A stretch of 64,000 nt of DNA from Mactromeris polynyma (lineage: Eukaryota; Mollusca; Bivalvia; Venerida; Mactridae), in the NCBI GenBank assembly GCA_032209605.1, contig JASFXZ010000001.1, positions 27,718,619-27,782,618 on the forward strand, given 5' to 3'. Positions 30,969 to 42,445 of this stretch are shown one piece after another (position 1 is the first letter of the stretch; every line of letters starts with the position of its first letter). The notes under the pieces are model-generated. The model had not been told where the DNA came from. It was given only the letters and a program-made list of their open reading frames with translations, and made no database searches. A program made the translations under genes and the position numbers.

Positions 30969-32345
30969 ATGGCCGACGACTCGTTCTCTGGAGATCTGGA
31001 CTTCTCATCCGGCGATGGTGTTTATAATCTTAACAATTCCATTTTTGCTGCCAATGGAACTGCATTGACTAACAACACTGGCGGTGGTAACGGTTCGTTT
31101 GACGACTACTACGACGGTTATTATGAAGACGACGAGTATTATTATTCATATTATGTGGAAATATTTCAGTTTGAAATAGTCACAATGGGATACATTCGTC
31201 CGCTTCTGATTTTTCTTACTACAATAACGAATTTGTTCGTTTGTTGCTACTTTCTGGCGCAGAAACATCGAGGGAAAGCAACCAACCTACTGTTCATCAG
31301 TATCGCCTTCTCCGACACTATGACGGGCGTTTCATTATTGCCAAATTCTTTAGGAATATATGCAGCGGATTATACAGACATTTCTAGAGAATGGTGTTTG
31401 TCATACATGATCCTCAGGTTTTACGTCTCTCGCGTATTCCACACCGTGTCAGTGTGGCAGACGGTCATACTGAGTATTCAGCGTTACATATGCGTGTGTC
31501 ACCCATTCATTTCCGGCAGGGTGTGTACACTCTGGAAAATGTTGATCAGTATTGGCTTCTCGTACGTGTTTGCTGCCATTCTTAACGTCTACCATTTGGT
31601 TAACAACAAACTTGGGACAGGAATAAGGTGTCGTTGGCACGTAGAACAACCATGCACTAGGACATGTGTGTATCTATGGTTCAGTGTTGCTCTTCAACAT
31701 ATTGTTCCTTGTTTTCTACTTCTGTGGCTAACTATTAAGACTTTATTGGAATTGAACAAAGCGCAAAAGCGAATCTCTACCATGTCACTCAGGTCAAACA
31801 ACTCGACAAGACTTAAAAAGGACAGAATCATTACAATCACCGTCATTCTAATTGTCGTCGGCTTCCTGATTCCAGAATTTCCTTACGGTATCTACAAAAT
31901 CGTTTTGGTAATACTACAACACGTTGATACACATGATGTTTTTACTCTGTATATTAACCACGTGATCATCTGCGTCTATGAGATTGTCTTAATCATCAGT
32001 TTTAATGCCAATTTCTGGATTTACTGCGCAATGATGCATGATTTCCGGCGGAGCTTAGTTCGGTTGGTCACGTGCGGAATGGTCAGGCTTCGTAAAAGCG
32101 TCTCCCGACTACGATCGTTGTCTCAATCGAGTCGTAAGAGCAATGTATCTCGCACGAGCTCGAATGCAAGTCGTCACAGAGTGTTCAGTCGTACAACAAG
32201 TCTACACTCAACAACCTCTGATGTTGTTCACCACACAGCGGTCATACCACTCACTTCGACTAAAGGGTACGATAAAATCAACTTCAAAGATAAATCTACA
32301 GTGCACAGCTGCGCAGACGACAATATGTGTGACGATGTTTTCTAA
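30969..32345 (+). CDS. Class A GPCR, sex-peptide/FMRFamide-receptor-like, D1
   Basis: An intronless seven-helix receptor, probably at the plasma membrane, sensing a neuropeptide. Counting from the upstream edge of the frame (30915), the N-terminus is acidic and Tyr-rich with several N-glycosylation sites. TM1 is at about 91-113, TM2 has SIAFSDTMTG, the TM3 end reads QRYICVCHP instead of DRY, TM6 has VGFLIPEFPYG instead of CWxP, and TM7 reads FNANFWIYC instead of NPxxY. QRY plus the NFWIY variant is typical of the myosuppressin/sex-peptide receptor group. The Cys of WCLSY and one in ECL2 probably form the disulfide. The Ser/Arg-rich tail suits kinase and arrestin control. The ATG at 30969 is chosen because it is shared with D2; an ATG at 30930 exists only in D1. 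Ligand unknown. Confidence 0.88.
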   Translation: MADDSFSGDLDFSSGDGVYNLNNSIFAANGTALTNNTGGGNGSFDDYYDGYYEDDEYYYSYYVEIFQFEIVTMGYIRPLLIFLTTITNLFVCCYFLAQKHRGKATNLLFISIAFSDTMTGVSLLPNSLGIYAADYTDISREWCLSYMILRFYVSRVFHTVSVWQTVILSIQRYICVCHPFISGRVCTLWKMLISIGFSYVFAAILNVYHLVNNKLGTGIRCRWHVEQPCTRTCVYLWFSVALQHIVPCFLLLWLTIKTLLELNKAQKRISTMSLRSNNSTRLKKDRIITITVILIVVGFLIPEFPYGIYKIVLVILQHVDTHDVFTLYINHVIICVYEIVLIISFNANFWIYCAMMHDFRRSLVRLVTCGMVRLRKSVSRLRSLSQSSRKSNVSRTSSNASRHRVFSRTTSLHSTTSDVVHHTAVIPLTSTKGYDKINFKDKSTVHSCADDNMCDDVF

Positions 32346-33880
32346 TATATGTCTTTATTATTTTACGGTTGTACATAATGATATTTGAAGTTATATGAAG
32401 GTGAATTTGTTAAATTCTTGGAATATTTGTGGTTGCGCATGGACGGACGATATTCTTTCATTGGGTGTTAGACATCAGAATTTGCCTGAATCCGAACTCC
32501 TACTTGGTTGATTGTTTCTTCAAGCATCTAATATGGCGTTGTCTAAATAATATTTACGTTTTTTTTTCAAATGAAAATGCAACCTCTCCATTTATTTTCG
32601 ATGATGCAGAAATATGTTGGTTATTTCTCCATCGCAATGCCCGGGAAGAAGTTATTGAAAGTTCCGGCCGCGGATTGGTTCGGTAATTCTGTCAGGAAAG
32701 AAGAACATCACAGACCCATGACCAGAGCGGTAACATACAAGGAGGATTCGAGGCATGATCTACTGTATCGATAAATCAGCATGTGGAGCTGTTTGCATTG
32801 GTGTAGCAACGAACGTTTACAGCGTCTAATTTCTTGACTGAAAATATTGTTAATATAAATTTAAATAGTTGATAGCCGTAATGCTACGTATGTGTGCATA
32901 ATTATGTATAATCGAAGACATTGATGAACGTCGTTTTATGATACATTATACAAATATTATCACCAAAATCTACTCATTTGGCTATCCTTAAAAATTGTTT
33001 GCGGTATTCCTACCGACACAAAAGGTTGGCCGAATCTGTGCAGGAATTTTTCAGACATTTACAAAAAAGTTCTTTAGATATCGACCTTTGAACCTACCAA
33101 GCTATTGCTCGTAGTCGTGCCACAGAGAGGTACATGTATTTAGGTACGGATAGCCTGATAACAGATAACAATGTACATATTGTATTAAGATTGACACTGC
33201 TCATGTGTTTACCCGAAAATTAGAGTGAAACTCCAGTATTAGATTTTAATCACGTTTTTTTTGCTCTGCAGATATGCTTTGATTATGTTATGCCATTAAT
33301 CATCTTTGTACATATAGAATCGTTCAATAAGCAAATATTAATTATATTTACTCCTACGTAACTAATTATATCCTTTGACCGGCTAGGTTTGGATTGTAAT
33401 TTAAAAGATATATGAAAAACATGTAATATGATTCATCAATATGGACCATAATTACCTGCAGGGCAGGATCTGAAACAAAACTTTACATTGGCTGCGGCAA
33501 TCCAACATGTCTGCACTCTTGCTTTATGCTCCATCTTTAATCTTCCCGCGCTCTGAACTTAAGTTAATTGCTGTATAACTGCCTTGCGTTCAGTTAAGGC
33601 TTAGGAAAGCAGCCGCTCACAGTTCGCGTCGCTAACTAGTGTAGTGACCGCCTTGTTTGTATTCCGGTTCTCTGCCTCAAAGACCGTACACAAAGGGACC
33701 CAGCCCTGCGTTCATTTGGAATTTGGTTCCCCATGTACAGACAATGTGATACGGCGGGCCAGGGATACAAAACAAAACGTGAGCGACAGTTAGTCGTAAC
33801 TGAACGCAGTGTTCGCGTGCTACCTCGGAGTTGTGCGAGCGAGTGTGCGCACAGTTGGCGAGCATGTTTAACATATGTAT
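32346..33880. other. GPCR downstream region, D1
   Basis: Probably 3' UTR and intergenic. Open pieces at 32429-32686 and 32571-32774 correspond to one continuous 124-codon frame in D2 (57488-57862) but are split here by an indel in a T run near 32563. No domain seen. The rest has nothing I recognise. Confidence 0.4.
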
Positions 33881-34290
33881 AGTTCACCAATTACCAGCAA
33901 TCAACTGTAATTGTCGGAAAAACTGTCACAAACTCAAAAATCTACTACTGAAAGACATGTATTTTGATACAGAAAAAAACATACTTACATGTGCACTATA
34001 ATACTTAAATCAACACAAATCAATGGTCCATTTGTTACATATAAACTAACATGTGAAAAAGGAAGCAATTGTCTATAATTGTCTGAAAAACTGTGACTAA
34101 TTCAAAAATCTACTTCTGAAAGACATGTATATTGATACAGAAAAAAACATATACCTACATGTGCACTATAATACTGAAATCAACAAAAACAATGGTCCAT
34201 TTCTTTCATATACACTAACATGTGAAAAAGAAACCATTTGTCTATAATTGTCTGAATCTAATTCAAAAATCTACTACTGAAAGAGATGTA
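33880..34290. repeat. Satellite of about 161-170 bp, D1 (interrupted)
   Basis: Units contain ACATGTGCACTATAATACT and ACAATGGTCCATTT. They recur at about 33985 and 34155, resume at about 36948 after two insertions, and match the four-unit array in D2. Confidence 0.8.
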
Positions 34291-35331
34291 CAGTGTAACC
34301 TCCCAAAACCGGACCCTCTATAAACCGGAATACTCCCGAAACCGGAATTTTTTTGCGGTTCCGATTTTTTTTGTTCTATTTCTATAGTACAAAAACACTC
34401 TGAAAACCGGAACCTCTGAACTCCGGAAACCGGACGAAAATTCAACATAATTTGGTTTCATTTCTATATAATTTCACCTCTGAAAACCGCAACGACTATC
34501 GGTAGCACGTGTCATCATAAATCGACTTGAAATCTGTTGTTGACACCTTGTGTATTCCGTTCTGATGTTATTTTTAACAGTTTGACAGGTTGATTTACAC
34601 ATCGATAGGCGGTGGTGCGTTTTAACTACACAAGTGTGAAAATCACATATTGTTACGGATGTCGGGTCTGATTAATTACCGATTAATTACACTACTGATT
34701 GACCGTTAATCCGTTGATTATGTTTATGATTGGATTATTATCGAATACGTAGTCCTAAATGGGTAATTATTAAAGTTCAAAGAGGGAAATATCGAGTTTG
34801 AAATACAGATGTAGCTTGTTTCAAACTTACGATCTCGTGTGAAAACATAAACATACAATGTTATAAAAAATATATTATATTGTCAATTGTAAATGCCTCA
34901 TATTTGCATGTTGTGTACATGTATTGAGAGAATAAAAGAGATGTTCTGTTCTGTTCTGTTCTGTCAAAAACCATTAATTATCACTTTAAGAGTCCATCTT
35001 TTCATAGCAACAGTTAATGGTGACAATATATAAATACATGTATTGATGCAATATCTTTCAGAATATTATACATGTACATGTACTTGTTTGTTATTTCTTG
35101 CATAACAAAGTAAACGATATGAGTTTCTTCAAGTTTGCTAGTATATTTTTAAAATAAAGGCAGTCATGTTTGTTATAACTGTGTTATGTTTTCTTCTTAC
35201 TGGTTACAATGTAAAATTGAAAGATGTATGGAATGGCATCAAAATGACAGAACCCTCTATAAACCGGAAACCTCTGTAAACCGGAATTTTCAACCGGTCC
35301 CGAAGGAGTCCGGTTTAGGGAGGTTACACTG
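34291..35331. mobile_element. Tigger-like MITE in the satellite (D1 only)
   Basis: Ends CAGTGTAACCTCCC and GGGAGGTTACACTG with a TA at each flank (34289-34290, 35332-35333). D2 has one TA at this point (around 59368). The TIR block with CCGGACCCTCTATAAACCGG is related to the TIR of the Tigger at 16989. No coding region. 1041 bp. Confidence 0.85.
34938..34964. repeat. Short TTCTG pentanucleotide run
   Basis: About five tandem copies of GTTCT/TTCTG inside the MITE. Confidence 0.8.
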
Positions 35332-35349
35332 TATATAAATACAGAAATC

Positions 35350-36938
35350 AAAGGACTGAAGGTCCTGAGAGGCGCTTCCAGGGCACGTTTTCTATAATAT
35401 TTGAAGGTGATTTTTTCAATAATCATCTTCCTATGCCATCCATCCGCTCTCTTCTTGGAATTAGCCCCATCACACACTCATGGTTGATCGATATATAGTA
35501 GTTATTTTGGTACACATTTATAGAAAAGCAATGAATAACAAGTACAAATACAGTAATATTTCTTCTCAAAAATACTCATCTACAAATTCAAAAGTTTTTT
35601 ATCTTCCGACAATCCAGTATAACCATTGTCTCTCTGAATGTATACAACATCTCGAATCAACTCACATTTTATCACAGATCTATGCTTTCTGTATTCATTT
35701 AACGTCTTTTCCGCATGGTCACATGTTGTATGTTCTAGTCTCTCGAAAAGGCGACTTTTACAACTGTCATAAATATCTGAGGCAAAATAGTGGACAGGGT
35801 ATACCAGTCATCTTGGTATGCGACATCAACATAGGAGTCAGAGTTCTCACTTGGATTTGCGTCCCTGGGAAGAAATAAGAGTCCAAAAATCATAGGAGTC
35901 TAGTATAATTCAATTTGGGGCAGTAAGTGGTTGACTTGATTGTGGATGAAATTCATCAATTATCCCTTTATCTTCTTCACTGGATTTAAACCGCTGTCAT
36001 CTAAAATAGACAAATTTGAAACATTGTCATAAATTATCCGAAAATTGTGACTATCCGAAGTTGGTACAATCTAACAAATCTGGGTCATGATCAATCAGTG
36101 TTACTCGTTTAAAATGGCACTTTGATAATAATAATTAATAATAACATTCACTTAAATGATCAAAGTAAAGTTGCTGAAGAACTTCGATATGAGAATACTG
36201 AGCGTCACTCGATAGACGGATAAAGAAATTTGCAAACAAAATTGGTGATGCGAGATTCAGTAAAATAACATAGAATTTTGACACATTTTCGCTGCATCTT
36301 AACCACATTGTTACTTCTTGCAAATGATTAATGAATGTTGGAATATAGAAAAACACGTACCATAATATTCTTGTATACACTTAAAATGGTCATCTTGCCA
36401 AAAGTGAATCTCACGATTCCGCAATATTAACGCATGCAGAAAACCACAGAGATACGGCTCATAAACGGACAAATAGGATTTTCGCAAAAGAGAAAAAGGA
36501 CTTTTTATTCATATGTTTTATAGCAGGTTCTACATGTTGTGGTTATTACTGATTGTTTCCTCATTAATGCATCCATCTATGTTGAATTAATTTGTTTCAA
36601 TTGCGGTTACTTTGAGTTGAGGTTGAAATTTGTTAAAAATCACCTAGACCAAAAGTACTTTCAGTACTTTAATTGATCATATTAGAAATTAATACGCGAT
36701 TATTCGGTTAAACCAAAACTGACTCAAATAATCCAGATAACCCGTTTATATCAAGATTCCCCTTCTACAATTGATATATCTCAGACAAATCATTCACTAT
36801 GCTCATTGAATCTATAATAAATCAGAGGAATGTACATGTACTATTTTCTTGAGACGAATGAATATAGTTGGCGGTACTTTGAATCAACTTCCGGTTGATA
36901 CGATGATAGCAAAGAGACGCTAAAGCGCCTCAAAAAAC
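35350..36938. mobile_element. Unclassified 1.6 kb insertion in the satellite (D1 only)
   Basis: D2 runs straight from TACAGAAA to ACCTACATGTGCAC here; D1 has 1.6 kb in between. Near the ends are GAGGCGCTT (about 35371) and AAGCGCCTC (about 36922), inverted copies. A 132-codon open frame (35480-35878, with VLVSRKGDFYNC and LVCDINIGVRVLTW) has no domain I can name. Mechanism unclear. Confidence 0.6.
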
Positions 36939-37556
36939 AAATACCTACATGTGCACTATAATACTAAAATCAACAAAAACAATGGTCCATTTCTTACATA
37001 TATACAAACATGTAAAAAAAGAAAGCCTAAATGAGGTTCATATTAAAGCGAAGAACATTACTGAGATATTGGTATACATATAAATATTTTGGGAGAGTGA
37101 TGTGTCGAAAGTATTCATAATTTGTATGTTGCGAAGGGTTTTATTTTGTATACCTCCCTGGTATAAATCTCATAGTAGCAGTGTAACTATATGAATAGAA
37201 ATTGGTCAATTATTAAAAATGACGACATAAAAAATCAGTAAAATGATATAAAACATAAGAAAACATATAAAACATATCAAAGTCAAACACACATTTATCA
37301 AATCACAGGAAGGCTGAGACAAAACATTAATATAGCTAAAGCATCATCAGCACATAAATAGACTAGATATTTTGCAAAACAAGGGAGGGTTAGGTGGGTT
37401 GTTCTTTTAAACGTTTAACTTAGTGGTTATTATTAATGACCAGCATGAATGACTGCCAGGGCTGATTCTGAGCCTAAACATGCTGAGTAATCAATTCAAA
37501 TGAAGACTAATATATTGATCTCTCATTTATAAAGTACACAATACTATGAAAACATA
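36939..37556. other. Right end of unit D1
   Basis: The remaining satellite unit and about 500 bp of sequence shared with D2 (59570-60255), including TATTGATCTCTCATTTATAA near the edge. No gene. A 112-bp segment of D2 (about 59763-59870) is missing here. Confidence 0.6.
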
Positions 37557-37955
37557 ATGTACCCTTATCAGATCAAAATAATGTGTCAGAAAACTATTCA
37601 ATGTTTAACAACTTAGAAGAGGTCCAAGCAAAAATTAACCCAAAATAAGGAATGGCTGGGTGGTTTGTTTTTTTAAACTTTGAAACAGTGTTAAACAACA
37701 ATAAATAGCACATTTCTTGTTTCCAGGATTCCCTCTGCCATTCGCAAATATTGTCAAATGCAAGAAAAACAATATTATGACAACAGTGTTTCAATTACCG
37801 CGACAACAACATTTCAAAAGAATACATATTTGGAAGCAAATACATGATTTTTCATCCTTTGTATAAAAGTCGGTGTGTACTTTGAATATTTTGAGGGAAT
37901 CATGGTTTCAAAAATAACAATATGAGCACCTTTACTACTGGAATATTTTGCTTTT
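37557..37955. other. Start of the spacer between D1 and D2, no gene seen
   Basis: AT-rich, no domain or repeat noticed beyond a short open frame with no similarity. Confidence 0.4.
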
Positions 37956-37959
37956 AGTG

Positions 37960-38205
37960 TCAGTTGTTCTCTATAGACATGAGTTCACTGCCCTTGTATG
38001 TGCATGTGACACGAATAGATGGATTACACATGTTCACAATATGTTGTTCTAACTCATCCTCTTGTATGTTGGGAAACATGTTCTTCACCTTCCCTAATGG
38101 TGCAGCAACTACAATGTCGTCAGTAGTTAGAAAGGTGAACTCGTCATCTTCGCGACACACACTTTCTACCTCATAAATAACATCTTCCACTGGAGATTCT
38201 GTTTT
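37960..38205 (-). CDS. Terminal exon of the spacer gene (minus strand)
   Basis: A minus-strand exon with acceptor TATTTTAACAG before 38205. It encodes EDVIYEVESVCREDDEFTF, then TTDDIVVAAPLGKVKNMFPN, and ends SIENN then stop. No domain recognised by itself. It lies 0.5 kb downstream of an OB-fold-like exon on the same strand and may be part of the same gene. Confidence 0.45.
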   Translation of the reverse strand, partial: KTESPVEDVIYEVESVCREDDEFTFLTTDDIVVAAPLGKVKNMFPNIQEDELEQHIVNMCNPSIRVTCTYKGSELMSIENN

Positions 38206-38740
38206 CTGTTAAAATACAATAGTATAGGGATAATTAAAATGTTTTTAATTAAACATATCCAATAAAAACATGTAGCTGAGAAAAGTTTGCTATATTTAGG
38301 TGGTGAACCTTTCACTAAGTGTTCAAGCTCTTTCTGATTCAAAAACATGAGTGTGAGGATGAGTGACCGAAACATGTTTATGATATAATTTTTTATTGTC
38401 CTATTAATAATGTTATTATAATGTAATACTTTAAAAGCACTAACATGACTATCCAAAATACAGGATTGCAAAAATGAGAACTTGCTATTTCAATTTTTGC
38501 AATCCTGTATTTTCAGTTTTTATAGCACTATTTCAATGTAGCATTTCCCATAATTGCAATAATTAATCTCACTTTTTGTCTGTTGTTAAGGACAAAACAA
38601 AATTGCATGTTAAAATATCTGATTATACAGTAGGATAACCATGTGAAATACCGTGATTGGGGTCTTGGAAGTAGTTGACAGAGAAAGTTCATTCCTGTAA
38701 GTGTTTGTTACAACATCTGCCCTAGCTGGAAATCCTTGTC

Positions 38741-39139
38741 TTAGGTGGAGAAGACAGGACATTGGCCACAGTTGTAACTGTGGCAGATGGTGGGGGGGTG
38801 AAGTATGTTCCGTCGCTCAACCATTATGAACATAGGAACTTCCATATCTGCTGCTGGAAAGACTTTTGTTGTGGACGTTACTACTAGACTATCGGCTTTC
38901 TTAATTATATTTCTCTTTATCAATCATCTGCCATCAACAAATCTTTGGAATTTCTGTTTGTCATAAATAGTACACTTTACAGCTCTTGAAGAATCTGCAA
39001 GTACAACATTCATCAATTCTTTCTCTTCCTGTCTTTCATTCCTGTTCGATGTTGGTGGGTCTATGTACACTACCATCACCCTCAGACTTTTAGTATAGGG
39101 CATCTGCCCTGGCTGTGATAATAATTCACTAATGGTTGC
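38741..39139 (-). pseudogene. OB-fold-like exon with an in-frame TGA
   Basis: A minus-strand frame from an acceptor TGTAAATTTCAG (before 39139): SLRVMVVYIDPPTSNR, VLADSSRAVKCTIYDKQ, FVDGR, then TGA at 38924-38926, and in the same frame LIKRNIIKKADSLVVTSTT and KVFPAADMEVP. The strand pattern (long beta strand, acidic turn, TxxCxIYD, xFxxGxxIxIxN) suggests an RPA-like OB fold for single-stranded nucleic acid. The stop in mid-domain suggests a pseudogene, unless the base is an error. No second copy in the window. Confidence 0.45.
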
Positions 39140-39189
39140 CTGAAATTTACAACAATAACTCTTTACATTGTATATGGTTTCATTCATGT

Positions 39190-39566
39190 ATACATGACCT
39201 CAGTAATATAATATGACAAGTTAAAAACAGTGTTGCAAATAGAGTATGTAAAAAGTAATAGTGTTTTTAATAATAAAATTAAAATTGCTAAGCACTAGAA
39301 AAACATAGTGATCTGAATACATACTGAAACAAATTTAAGTTAGTCAGCAAATGTTTTTCAATCTGGAAGAATCATGACTTTAACCCTGTAATAACTGGAA
39401 TGCAACTCGGCAACCATAAACACGGTTTTCCTCAACCATATCATTCAACTTGTAACAGTAGTTTGTAGTTATGGTAAAACATATAAAAGGTTTAGTTAAA
39501 TGTTTACAGCAATGAAACTTTTTTGGTGACAGAATCTCAAAACCCAGGGTTGGCACGGTGAGGCTA
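39190..39566. other. End of the spacer, no gene seen
   Basis: AT-rich non-coding sequence up to GGTGAGGCTA, where D2 begins with ATGGCCTAACAC. Confidence 0.45.
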
Positions 39567-40099
39567 ATGGCCTAACACTATTCTTTCCAGTATTGGGAAA
39601 TGGATATTGAGTAATCTTTCTTGGCACAAAATTCCTGTGAATCATTTCCAGTAAAACAGTGTTTTAAGAATTTATCATTGAAATTTTCTTCTAGATTACA
39701 TTCCTTTCTTTAAACCATGGTAAACGCTGCAAAATACAATTGTAATATTTGACTGTTTACCTTGGTCGAAATAAAATGCAAAAATAAAATTGAAATGCTG
39801 ATTTACCAACCCTTTTTTCATGGATGTAACCGTAACCACACATATATGTCTTGCCTTACTGAAAATTAACACATGTACTTTTTATTTTGGCTTTCAAGTA
39901 TACCTGTTTGAATAGGAATTTATGACTGAAGTGACTATGATGTGTTTTTTATTGAAACATATACTGGCTTATGATCTTAGTAATAAGACTCCACAATGCC
40001 CCATGACTGCAAATGACGTGTAGGGAAATTTATATAAATCTGGTCTAAACATGAATCATAATCTGTAGTAGCTGAATTAAGTAAAGGAGAAAAGTGAAA

Positions 40100-41907
40100 T
40101 TATGCTGAAAGATAATTTGCTATTGAACTGCTGATATGACGGTCTTGATTGAAGTCACCTATCAGAATGGTTGGACAGTGGAGGGAAATATTTGAATTAA
40201 GTTTCACTACAAGTTTCTTAACATTTTCAAATCTCCAAACCATTACAGTTGATGGGTAATAGAGAGGAAACAACAGTGTTGTGGACTCATTATTAGAGAA
40301 AGTGTCTAAGCTTGGCAACTGTAACTGAAATATTGGCTCTGTACGTAAACGCATCATTTCGAGTTTAACATCTTCTGACACACTGATTGTCATTTCATTT
40401 AATTCTAAAATATGCACACAACTTAGATTTCTCACACGACTTAAGCCAACATAATGAATGTGGTCATTTTTCCTATTTCCAAAATGTACAATAGCTCCAT
40501 GCAAGGTTGAACCTTGCGCTCTATGAATTGTTTTTCTTGCCACCATTTGAAATGGAAACTGACGCCGAACAACAAGGTATGATTTGTAATGCTGAATGCT
40601 GAAACTACGAGTTGTTTCCAATATGGGTGTCCATCCTTTAGGTATATTTCTTTTATACAAATGGGTATATTTTTGTCTCCAACATAAACTAGTTGTTTCA
40701 TGTTCAAGCTGAACCCAAACAATGATGCAACGATCCGAATGCTCAACTCTATAGTCAAACATCTTAATGACACATGGTGTTCCATTAGCTAGGCCATCGC
40801 CAACATCAATATTGACACACAGTTCATAGGGAGGTCCAATACCAAGATTTAAAAACTTCTGAAGACTCATTGTTTTTTAAGCATCCTCTGGAATCCTCCT
40901 TAATATATTTTCTTTTAAAGTACTGGTTATATCACCAGATACACTATCTATGTCATGTACCACAGTTTGATATGTAGACTGCAATTTTCCAAGTATTTTT
41001 TGATTGTGCTGTCCACTTTCTGAACGTGTTGTAAATAAATGGGGCAAATTGTCTATATCTGATGAATCTTTATCAACTTTAAGAACTCTTGATCTAAGTG
41101 TGTCCATATCTTCCACCTTTGTATTACCCTCTCTTAATCTGTTCAACAACTGTGCAAAAGACAAATCATCTTTTTGACGCATTATTTCATCTAATTCATA
41201 CACAGAGAAATAATCCATCCATAAATTTGCACCAAGACATTCAATACAACCCAATGGCTGAGAAAATATCAATGAGTCCATTACTGGTTTTAGCTGAAAC
41301 AAGCCACCAAACACAATGACACTGACCCCACCAAAAGGGTTTGAGCATCCCTTTATTTCTTGTAATCTCAAATTTATAAAATTGAAAATTTTCTTTCCAA
41401 CCTTTGATATTTCATCTATGAATGCTACTTTCAAATACATCTCATTGTGTCTAGCTGTTGCATGTCAAGCGGCTTAAAAGCAAACCTCTTTCCAACAGGT
41501 ATTTCAAAAGCTGAGTTTATAGTACTTCCTCCTATATTATGAGCTGCTTTTCCAGCTGGAGCACACGATAAAACCTTTAAAGTATTAGGATTTTCCCCTG
41601 CTGTGTTGTTACAGTACTTAATCAAGGCCTGGTTCAGAGCCCTCAATAAGACACGTTTACCAATTCTAGCTCCACCTGTAAGGAAATTATATAAAGGTTC
41701 CTCTTTTGTTTTGAAGTGATAGAGTACAGTGCAAAAGAACTTTTTTTTTCTGTGGTTCAGATTCTGTGCAACTGCAAGATATTCATCATTGCTTAATTCA
41801 TTGTATGGAAGTTGTTTAGACTCTAATCTTTTTCGAGCTATACCTAAATCTTGCCCGATGTCATACTGACCATTTGTGCTTGGATGATTTTGGTTATTTT
41901 GAGACAC
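40100..41907 (-). pseudogene. Helitron PIF1-like helicase and endonuclease-like tail, D2
   Basis: Better preserved than D1: 41907-41431, 41440-40877 and 40870-40100 are three long frames covering all helicase motifs. The Walker A position reads GGARIGKRVLL, still without the Gly-Thr/Ser of a working P-loop, so the defect in the first Gly is shared with D1 and older than the duplication. Walker B is FIDEISKVG and motif III GGLFQLKPV. HRAQGSTLHG, HYVGLSRVR and ILIGDFNQDRH follow. Confidence 0.82.
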
Positions 41908-42445
41908 ACTGCCTGGATCAAAACATCCTAATCAGTTTGACACAGCAGAAATCTCTGCAAGGTCAATTGCTTCTAAATGCTGTGTTTCAGGCAAAACAGT
42001 ATATTGATGGTCATTTTCTATGTCATTTTGGTCGATCATTACACATTGATCTAAGCTGCTGGGTATTTTTTCATACCTGCTTTTAACAGTGTCAATGGTG
42101 TTCTTTTTATTATATTAACTCTCTTCGTATGTATTGAAACCATTAATCAGGTCAATATCTTCATTTCTCCAGGCTGAACAAATACTTGTCTATAATGTTC
42201 CTCTTTGTCATCATTCAAGCTTATTTTATGGTACATGTACCTGATTACCTTTTGTTTCTTCCTTTTACGCATTACAGTCCCATCTTTCATTTCAAAAACA
42301 TCACAAGATTAATTATCATGGTCATTTTCAACACGATCCTTATCCATTCCTTCACAATCATTATCAAACGGATCATGCAAATAGTCATGTTCAGTCAATT
42401 CAGCATTTTGTATGTCCACTTTGGATTCCTTTCTTTTCACAAACA

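Larger units (their letters stand above)
13327..37556. repeat. Large duplicated unit, copy D1 (24.2 kb)
   Basis: Sequence from ATGGCCTAACAC (13327) to GAAAACATA (37556) recurs almost unchanged at 39567-60255, in the same orientation. Differences are scattered substitutions, small indels, and whole insertions present in one copy only. The three D1-specific insertions minus the D2-specific one account for the length difference of about 3.5 kb. Both ends abut unrelated DNA in both copies. Contents in order: Helitron, spacer repeats, inverted-repeat element with CARD/TBP genes, GPCR, 161-bp satellite. Confidence 0.93.

Noticed and set aside
35480..35878. 132-codon frame as a possible helicase or transposase piece
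   Set aside because: I could not match it to any motif; it is mentioned only as content of the D1-specific insert.
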